From Mycolicibacterium iranicum (GTDB lineage: Bacteria > Actinomycetota > Actinomycetes > Mycobacteriales > Mycobacteriaceae), in contig NZ_LQPC01000054.1 of NCBI RefSeq assembly GCF_002101705.1, positions 124,001 to 188,000 on the forward strand: a stretch of DNA of 64,000 nt, given 5' to 3'. This document shows, piece by piece, positions 58,578 to 64,000 of this stretch. The position numbers were made by a program, and so were the translations under genes. The first letter of the stretch is position 1. Each line of letters starts with the position of its first letter. The notes beneath the pieces were generated by a model that saw only the letters and a list, made by a program, of their open reading frames with translations, was not told where the DNA came from and ran no database searches.

Positions 58578-59579
58578 TTACGCGGTGGCCTGAGCGCCCA
58601 GGACCCGCTGAATGTCCGGCTTCATCTGCTGCAGCTGCTGTCCCCAGTAGCCCCAGCTGTGCGTTCCCGCGGTCGGGAAGTTGAAGACGCCGTTTGTGCC
58701 GCCGGCCGCGATGTAGTTGTCACGGAAGGCGATGTTGGTCCGCAGCGTGAATCCTTCGAGGAACTGCGCCGCCATCAGGTTCGGGCCACCGCCGGTGTCC
58801 AGATCTGACGGGGTGCCGGTGCCGCAGTAGATCCAGATCCGAGTGTTGTTGGCCACCAGCTGATTGATGTTGACCATCGGGTCGTTGCGCTTCCACGCCG
58901 GGTCCGACGACGGGCCCCACATGCTTTCGGCGTTGAACTTGCCTGCGTCGTTCATCGCCAGACCGATCAGCATCGGCCACCAGCCCTCCGACGGATTCAG
59001 GAAGCCCGAAAGCGAAGCAGCGTAGATGAATTGCTGCGGATGGTAGATCGCGTAGGTCAGCGAAGCGCTGCCGGCCATCGAGAGGCCGACGACGGCGTTG
59101 CCCGTCCGCGAGACGCCGCGGTTGGCCTCCAGCCACGTCGGCAGCTCCTGGGTCAGGAACGTCTCCCACTTGTAGGTGTAGTCCTGGCCGTTGCCGCGAG
59201 AGGGCTGGTACCAGTCGGTGTAGAAGCTGGACTGGCCGCCGACGGGCATGATCGTCGACAACCCGGACTGGTAGAACCACTCGAACGCCGGGGTGTTGAT
59301 GTCCCAGCCGTTGTAGTCGTCCTGCGCGCGTAGGCCGTCCAGGAGATACACGGCGTGCGGGCCACCGCCCTGGAACTGGATACGGATGTTGCGGTTCATC
59401 GAGGGCGAGAACACGTCGAGGTACTCGACGGGAAGACCGGGGCGCGAGAACGCGCCGGCAGTCGCCGAACCTCCTGCGAAGCCGATCAGCCCGGGCAACG
59501 TAGCCGCGGCCAGGGCGGCAGCAGCCACCCGCCGAAGCGCCCTCCGCGTCGTGCCCTGAAACTTCTCTTTCCACTTCAT
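58578..59579 (-). CDS. Antigen 85-type mycolyltransferase, secreted
   Basis: A 333-residue exported enzyme. The start at ATG 59579 gives MKWKEKFQGTTRRALRRVAAAALAAATLPG, like antigen 85 signal peptides, ending before AFSRPGLPVEYLDVFSPSM. Catalytic Ser is in VVGLSMAGSASL, Glu in AAQFLEGFTLRTN and His in TAGTHSWGYWGQQL. Antigen 85 proteins transfer mycolic acids between trehalose monomycolates and to arabinogalactan, and bind fibronectin. Which paralogue (fbpA-D) cannot be decided by eye. It stands alone with its own terminator. Confidence 0.95.
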   Translation of the reverse strand: MKWKEKFQGTTRRALRRVAAAALAAATLPGLIGFAGGSATAGAFSRPGLPVEYLDVFSPSMNRNIRIQFQGGGPHAVYLLDGLRAQDDYNGWDINTPAFEWFYQSGLSTIMPVGGQSSFYTDWYQPSRGNGQDYTYKWETFLTQELPTWLEANRGVSRTGNAVVGLSMAGSASLTYAIYHPQQFIYAASLSGFLNPSEGWWPMLIGLAMNDAGKFNAESMWGPSSDPAWKRNDPMVNINQLVANNTRIWIYCGTGTPSDLDTGGGPNLMAAQFLEGFTLRTNIAFRDNYIAAGGTNGVFNFPTAGTHSWGYWGQQLQQMKPDIQRVLGAQATA

Positions 59580-59882
59580 AACGGCAATCCACACCTTTCT
59601 CGTCAACGTCCGCCTGGTTCGCAAACATGCCGTCTGGTTTCAGGGCTAATGGAACACGCTCAGACCAGGTAATCAGCGGCCCGACACAGGGACTGCCGGT
59701 CGCGGTTGGCTAACGATTGCGACTCAGGCCGGACTCGTCGAGTCTTCACAAAGTGTTGTGACCAGTGTGAATAGTGCGATTTCTGAGGTTGCGATCCACT
59801 GTTGCGCGCCTCACCGGTCCATGTCGTGGCGGCCGGCACCGGCAGTAGCTTGGACAGATCGGCGCAAAAGGGGGTGGCTGAG
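59580..59882. other. Intergenic region between divergent mycolyltransferase and DUF1810 genes
   Basis: About 300 bases without a supported gene; it holds two divergent promoters. A short perfect dyad TCACAA-AGTG-TTGTGA lies at 59746-59761. Nothing else was recognised. Confidence 0.5.
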
Positions 59883-60311
59883 ATGTTCCACGAGCAACCG
59901 TTCGACCTCGACCGCTTCGTCGCGGCACAGGACGGCGTATACGCAACTGCCCTGGCTGAGATTCGGGCGGGGTCCAAGCGCAGTCATTGGATCTGGTTCG
60001 TCTTCCCTCAGCTCCGGGGCCTGGGGCACAGCTCGACAGCCCAGCGGTTCGGGATCGCATCGCTCGAGGAGGCGCGTGCCTATCTCGCTCACCCTGTGCT
60101 CGGGCCGAGGCTGCGAGAGTGCGCGGAAGTCCTCGCGACGCACGCCGGACGGTCGGCGACCGAAATCCTCGGCTACCCAGACGATCTGAAAGTTCGCTCG
60201 TCGATGACGCTGTTCGCGAATGCCGCCGACGATGCCGCACCATTCCGCGCGGTGCTGGATGCCTTCTACAACGGAGACGACGATCCGGCCACAGTGGACC
60301 TGCTCGCCTGA
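59883..60311 (+). CDS. DUF1810-family protein
   Basis: A 142-residue protein from the ATG at 59883, preceded by GGGGGTGG. FDLDRFVAAQDGVYATALAEIRAGSKRSHWIWFVFPQL is the diagnostic N-terminus of DUF1810 (calpastatin-like label in some databases). Function is not known. It converges on the amylase gene with a four-base gap. Confidence 0.9.
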   Translation: MFHEQPFDLDRFVAAQDGVYATALAEIRAGSKRSHWIWFVFPQLRGLGHSSTAQRFGIASLEEARAYLAHPVLGPRLRECAEVLATHAGRSATEILGYPDDLKVRSSMTLFANAADDAAPFRAVLDAFYNGDDDPATVDLLA

Positions 60312-60315
60312 TCGG

Positions 60316-61617
60316 TCAGCGCGGCGCCAGAATCAGCCAGCCGTGAGGCGCAACCGAGGTCTCGGTGACGATCTCGGCGGGTGGGGCACCCGAACCGGCA
60401 ACCACTTCAGCACGCTGCACCCCAAGATCGGTAAGGGAGAGCGAGACGGCCTCATCGCCCACGTTCAGGGCGACCACAAGGGCGTCATCACCGCAACGCG
60501 TCGTGTAGACGTACGACGTGTTGGTCACCGCCAGCGGAGCGGTTCTGGCCGAGTGCAGCCACGGATGCCTGCGCCGCAGCCCTATGAGGTGCTGGTGGGA
60601 CCGGAAGACCTGATGGCCATGTTCGCCGACTCCCTCGAAAGGCGCGCCGAACTCGGGCCGAACCGCATCGTCACCGCCGAAACGCTCCTCCTTGACACCG
60701 CGGTAGGCCACCTCGTCACCGGCGTAAACGCTGGGAGTGCCACCGGTGGTCAGCAGGATCACAAGTGCATGCTCGACGTGGTCGGTGTTGGTCAGTTGGC
60801 TTGCGATGCGGGTGACATCGTGGTTGCCGATGAAGGTGAGCGGGACGAAGGTGTCGAGGAACTCGTTGTGCCGCTTGAGCGCCCAGTCCAGCTCGTGGAA
60901 GTTGGCGTCGTTGATGCTGCTCCAGATTGCCTTCCACAGTTCGTACTGGGTGACGGAGTCGAACCCGGAATCACGAACGCGCGCTTCGTAATCGCCGTGA
61001 ATCACCTCGCCGACGAACCACGCCTCCGGATGTCTGTCGCGAACTTGCGGGAGCACCTGCGACCAGAAGGCATCGGAAACCGCGTAGGCAGCGTCGAGTC
61101 GCCAGCCGTCGGCTCCGCGGCCGAGCCAGTGGCTCATCACGTCGACCGTGTAGTCGACGACCTCCGCGCTGCGGTGGTTCAGCGCGATGAGGCCGCCGTG
61201 CCCCTCGAATGTCGCGAACTCGTGGCCGCGCACCCGAAACCATGACCGGTCACCGCCGTCGACGGCTTCGCGATACCGCGGAAAGTCGGTTCCCACGTGA
61301 TTGAACACGCCGTCGAGCAGCACCCGGAGGCCGCGGCGGTGCGCTTCGCCGACGAGGTAGTCGAAGTCCGCGTCGTCACCGAGGCGGGGATCGATGCGGT
61401 AGTGGTCGACGGTGTCGTAGCCATGGGTTTGCGAGGCGAACACCGGACCCAATGCCAGACCGGAGGCCCCGAGTTCGACTGCGTAGTCGAGCCAGTCCGC
61501 GACGCGGCGCAACCGGTGCTGATCGGCGGTCGGCGCGGGATCGGCCGGAAAGGCTCCGACGAAGCCGAGCGGATAGACCTGCCACCAGATGACGTGCTCG
61601 ACCCAACCCGCGGTCAT
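60316..61617 (-). CDS. GH13-family alpha-amylase/glycosidase
   Basis: A 433-residue glycoside hydrolase. The four GH13 regions are seen: VLLDGVFNHVG, DGWRLDAAYAV (nucleophile Asp), EAWFVGEVIHGDY (acid Glu) and FIGNHDVTR (third acid Asp), so catalysis is intact. There is no signal peptide, hence cytoplasmic action on glycogen- or maltodextrin-like sugars or trehalose-related glucosides. Its ATG overlaps the stop of the upstream deaminase gene (ATGA). Confidence 0.92.
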   Translation of the reverse strand: MTAGWVEHVIWWQVYPLGFVGAFPADPAPTADQHRLRRVADWLDYAVELGASGLALGPVFASQTHGYDTVDHYRIDPRLGDDADFDYLVGEAHRRGLRVLLDGVFNHVGTDFPRYREAVDGGDRSWFRVRGHEFATFEGHGGLIALNHRSAEVVDYTVDVMSHWLGRGADGWRLDAAYAVSDAFWSQVLPQVRDRHPEAWFVGEVIHGDYEARVRDSGFDSVTQYELWKAIWSSINDANFHELDWALKRHNEFLDTFVPLTFIGNHDVTRIASQLTNTDHVEHALVILLTTGGTPSVYAGDEVAYRGVKEERFGGDDAVRPEFGAPFEGVGEHGHQVFRSHQHLIGLRRRHPWLHSARTAPLAVTNTSYVYTTRCGDDALVVALNVGDEAVSLSLTDLGVQRAEVVAGSGAPPAEIVTETSVAPHGWLILAPR

Positions 61618-62093
61618 GGCCGAAATGCCTTTGCGTACAACGCCTTCATCTCCTCCGTCAGTTCGGGCGCCGGTCCGTCGACGACGATGCCGGGAGCGAT
61701 CGTCGTGATCGGCAGCCCGGCCACCGGGGCGGGCGGGGCATTCCACTCGCCCAGCCACTGTGTCAGCTGCGCTGCCGATGCGGCATAGACAACCCGCCCC
61801 AGACCTACCCACGCATGCGCGGCGGCGCACATCGGGCAGTGCTCACCCGAGGTGTAGACCGTGGACAGCGCACGTTCGGCGGGGGACAGGTGCTCGACGG
61901 CCCACTTCGCGATCGCGAACTCGGGGTGACGGGTGGCGTCGCCGTCCTTGACCCGGTTGTGGTCCTCGAAGCGGACTGTGCCCGAGGGGTCGAGCAGCAC
62001 CGAGCCGAAAGGTTCATCGCCGTCCTCGAGCGCCCGGCCTGCTAGCTGCACACAGCGCCGCAAGTACCGTAGGTCGACATCGGTGACTGCCAC
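61614..62093 (-). CDS. Cytidine/guanine deaminase-family zinc enzyme
   Basis: A 159-residue protein from the GTG at 62093 (VAVTDVDLRYLRR). Zinc deaminase motifs are present as HPEFA (His and Glu) and GEHCPMCAAAH (two Cys ligands). Compared with the usual HAE/PCxxC the first motif is HPE, as in guanine deaminases and their relatives. The C-terminus LTEEMKALYAKAFRP also suits that group. It is translationally coupled to the amylase gene; a shared pathway is not evident. Confidence 0.85.
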   Translation of the reverse strand: MAVTDVDLRYLRRCVQLAGRALEDGDEPFGSVLLDPSGTVRFEDHNRVKDGDATRHPEFAIAKWAVEHLSPAERALSTVYTSGEHCPMCAAAHAWVGLGRVVYAASAAQLTQWLGEWNAPPAPVAGLPITTIAPGIVVDGPAPELTEEMKALYAKAFRP

Positions 62094-62126
62094 ACGGCGG
62101 AGTCTACGCAGCAGGCGGGAGGGGAC

Positions 62127-62894
62127 ATGCGCGAGTTCGTATGGCACTGCAACGAGATCGAGGCTCAGGCCGACCTGTTCGCAGATCATCTGGACGGGGC
62201 CGACCTGACGACGGCCGTACCGTCCTGTCCGGGGTGGACCGTCGCACAGCTCGCCTGTCACGTCGAGGCCGGGCTGCGCTGGGCGCGGGAGGTCGTCGAG
62301 ACGCGCGCCGAGTCCCCGCCGTCGGACACGGAACTGCGCGACCTGGCGGGGGTCGATGACGAGGACGCGGCAGAGCTGGCGGCGGCGTTGCGCGGTTCTG
62401 CGACCGGACTGGCGCGCACACTGCGCGAAGCGGGGCCGGCCGAGCAGATGTGGTGTCCGGTGCCCGGCGGTGGCAGCGGGTTTTTCGCCCGCCGCTTCGC
62501 GCACGAGACGGCGATGCACAGAGCCGACGCCGCCCTCGCACTCGACGTCGACTACACGCTGCCGAACTTCCTCGCCGTCGACGGGGTGCAGGAGTGGCTC
62601 GAACTGGGCTGTATGCCCTTCCATTTCGAGGTACACCCGTGGATGCGGGAGCTGCTGGGGCCCGGACGCACCATCGGTTTGCACACCACCGACACCAACG
62701 ACGATTGGCTACTGGACTTCACAGGCGACGCGCTGGCTTGGCGCCGGGGGCCCGAGCCCACCGCCGCGGAGTTGCGCGGGCCGGTCACCGATGTGCTGCT
62801 CGTGCTGTATCGCCGCAAGCCCGTGTCGACGGTGCAGATCCGTGGGGACGCCGACCTGGTCGACTTCTGGATGGAACGGGTCGCGTTCGCCTGA
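62127..62894 (+). CDS. Mycothiol-dependent maleylpyruvate isomerase-family protein
   Basis: A 255-residue protein of the DinB-like MDMPI family. The N-terminal four-helix bundle has the metal-binding His residues in LACHVEAGLRWA and RRFAHETAMHRADA; the fold and PSCPGWTVAQLACHV are diagnostic. The C-terminal domain (about 165-255) is the usual MDMPI_C type. The thiol cofactor in actinobacteria is mycothiol. Substrate unknown. Confidence 0.87.
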   Translation: MREFVWHCNEIEAQADLFADHLDGADLTTAVPSCPGWTVAQLACHVEAGLRWAREVVETRAESPPSDTELRDLAGVDDEDAAELAAALRGSATGLARTLREAGPAEQMWCPVPGGGSGFFARRFAHETAMHRADAALALDVDYTLPNFLAVDGVQEWLELGCMPFHFEVHPWMRELLGPGRTIGLHTTDTNDDWLLDFTGDALAWRRGPEPTAAELRGPVTDVLLVLYRRKPVSTVQIRGDADLVDFWMERVAFA

Positions 62895-62896
62895 TC

Positions 62897-64000
62897 TCAG
62901 TCGCAGCACCGTGCGTGCTCGGCGGCCGACTCCTCGCGCGAGCGCTCGTCGATCCGGCATGCGCAGGACGCCGTGATCGGCACGTCGGCCCGCGCGGAAG
63001 CCAGTTCGAGCTGCTTGCCGACGATCACCGCTTCGGCATCGCGGCCCAGTCGGGTGAGGCATTCGTGGTACCCGTGCAGACTCCACACGTTGCCCGGGTG
63101 CTGGCACGGTCTGCTCAGCGTCGGATCGAGCCCGAGGTCGGCCGCGTACACCTGCGCGGCCTCCTCGACACGGTCCTGCTCGAGCAGCAGCGCCCCGAGC
63201 GCATGCCGCGTGGGTTGCATCCACCCCCAGGGTTCGTCGTACGGCAGATTGTCGTCCAGCTCGACAGCACGCCGCAGATGGGCGAATGCCGCGTCGAATT
63301 CACCTGCGCGATATTCGATTTCGCCGTCGAGCATGGCCGCCGCCACGGCGAGGATGTCGCGGCTGGTGTTGTTGAACAGGTATCTGCTGTCCGGGATCCG
63401 TTCGTAGGCCCTCACGAAGTGATCCCGTTCGGCTTTGGCCTGATCGAGATGCCCGCTCGCGGCGTGTGCCACCCCGCGCCCGTAGTGAATGGTCGCTGCT
63501 GTCGTGCAGTACAGCTCGGCGTCTTCGGGCAGCGGTGTCGCGATCAATTCGTCCCATCGACCGAACCGCACCAGCACGTGTATCCGCAACGGCACGAACG
63601 CTTCCAGCCAGTCCGCCATCGGTGGTGACTCAATGGCGAGCAATTCGGGCGTCAGCTGTTCGGCGAGCTCGTCGGCGGCCTGCAGGGCGACGGCCGAATT
63701 GCCCTCGAACATCGCCGAATACACGATGAAATGCAGATTGTGCGCGCGGTACAGCGAGTAAAAGTTCAGCGGGCCTTGGTGTTCCACGAAACGTCGATCG
63801 ACGCGCACCGCGGACTGATTTGCCACCACCGAGTCGCGGTAGTTGCCGCACAGCACGTCGATGTGGCTGGGCATGTGCTGAAGATGCCCGGCGTCGGGCA
63901 CCAGGCCGCGTAGCAGGTCGGCGGCGGGCAGCGCGGCCTGCGGAGTGGTCGACATCTCCATCGCGTGGATGTACAGATGCAGAATTCCCGGATGCTCACG
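62897..64000 (-). CDS. TPR-type protein, C-terminal part (cut by window edge)
   Basis: The frame is open at the window end (368 codons seen; start outside). It is built of helical repeats resembling TPR units, for example HYGRGVAHAASGHLDQAKAERDHF, EYRAGEFDAAFAHLRRAVELDDNLPYDEP and LLLEQDRVEEAAQVYAADLGLDP. A conserved HLQHMPSHIDVLCGNYRDSVVANQ comes early. The tail has clustered cysteines (SCACRIDE and RCCD at the very end). The family occurs as a stand-alone TPR protein of unknown function in actinobacteria. Confidence 0.75.
   Translation of the reverse strand, partial: REHPGILHLYIHAMEMSTTPQAALPAADLLRGLVPDAGHLQHMPSHIDVLCGNYRDSVVANQSAVRVDRRFVEHQGPLNFYSLYRAHNLHFIVYSAMFEGNSAVALQAADELAEQLTPELLAIESPPMADWLEAFVPLRIHVLVRFGRWDELIATPLPEDAELYCTTAATIHYGRGVAHAASGHLDQAKAERDHFVRAYERIPDSRYLFNNTSRDILAVAAAMLDGEIEYRAGEFDAAFAHLRRAVELDDNLPYDEPWGWMQPTRHALGALLLEQDRVEEAAQVYAADLGLDPTLSRPCQHPGNVWSLHGYHECLTRLGRDAEAVIVGKQLELASARADVPITASCACRIDERSREESAAEHARCCD

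Noticed and set aside
59746..59761. CRP/FNR-type site TCACAA-AGTG-TTGTGA
   Set aside because: The mycobacterial CRP consensus has the arms in the opposite order (TGTGA-N6-TCACA), so this dyad is not a standard site.
1..64000. Prophage, transposon or integron
   Set aside because: No transposase, integrase, terminal inverted repeats or att-like sites were seen; the accessory left part may be acquired, but no mobile element is visible.

Overview
The window is chromosomal DNA of a fast-growing mycobacterium (Mycolicibacterium type). The evidence is the high G+C content and a set of lineage markers: three PE-PPE-domain hydrolases, a cutinase-like protein, an antigen 85-type mycolyltransferase, the Ala/Pro-rich secreted antigen Apa, malate synthase G, a GuaB1-type GMP reductase, a mycothiol-dependent-family enzyme and a urease locus without ureE. 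No tRNA, rRNA, transposase, integrase or CRISPR array was seen. Both ends cut a gene.

Region 1 (about 1-16.5 kb) is accessory in character and rich in lipid-active hydrolases and oxygenases. It holds three secreted PE-PPE hydrolases with long low-complexity tails, two closely similar Baeyer-Villiger-type flavin monooxygenases, a CYP138-like P450, a COG3315-type methyltransferase, a cutinase, an SDR, an AlkB-type alkane monooxygenase with no rubredoxin beside it, and a cyclooxygenase-like haem protein.

Region 2 (about 16.6-45.8 kb) follows, from memory, the M. tuberculosis order Rv1836c-Rv1863c: VWA protein, glcB, paired CNNM/CorC proteins, guaB1, gnd, blaR/blaI, a thioesterase, ureABCFGD, ndh, an LLM oxidoreductase, an SDR, apa, an Rv1861-like membrane protein, adhA and a CPBP protease. 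Two iron-related insertions stand out. One is an FbpABC-type ferric ABC transporter between the CNNM genes and guaB1. The other is a tandem IdeR-box-preceded gene next to a terminator-ended small RNA that sits where the iron-sparing sRNA MrsI sits in M. tuberculosis.

Region 3 (45.8-64 kb) is metabolic and housekeeping: phosphoketolase, a fused CoA-transferase with a thiolase-like partner, malate dehydrogenase, a lipoprotein, an HhH-GPD endonuclease-like protein, a TfoX-like protein, Lon with an HspR-type operator candidate, an SDR, a candidate zinc-ribbon microprotein, an antigen 85-like mycolyltransferase, a DUF1810 protein, a GH13 amylase, a deaminase, an MDMPI-family enzyme and a partial TPR protein.

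Links between genes: glcB, mdh and the CoA-handling enzymes fit growth on fatty acids or alkanes, matching the lipid-oxidising gene set of region 1. Iron control appears at three places (24.5, 32.9 and 33.7 kb). Short tandem repeats sit exactly at gene junctions (21.7, 31.2, 34.3 and 58.5 kb).
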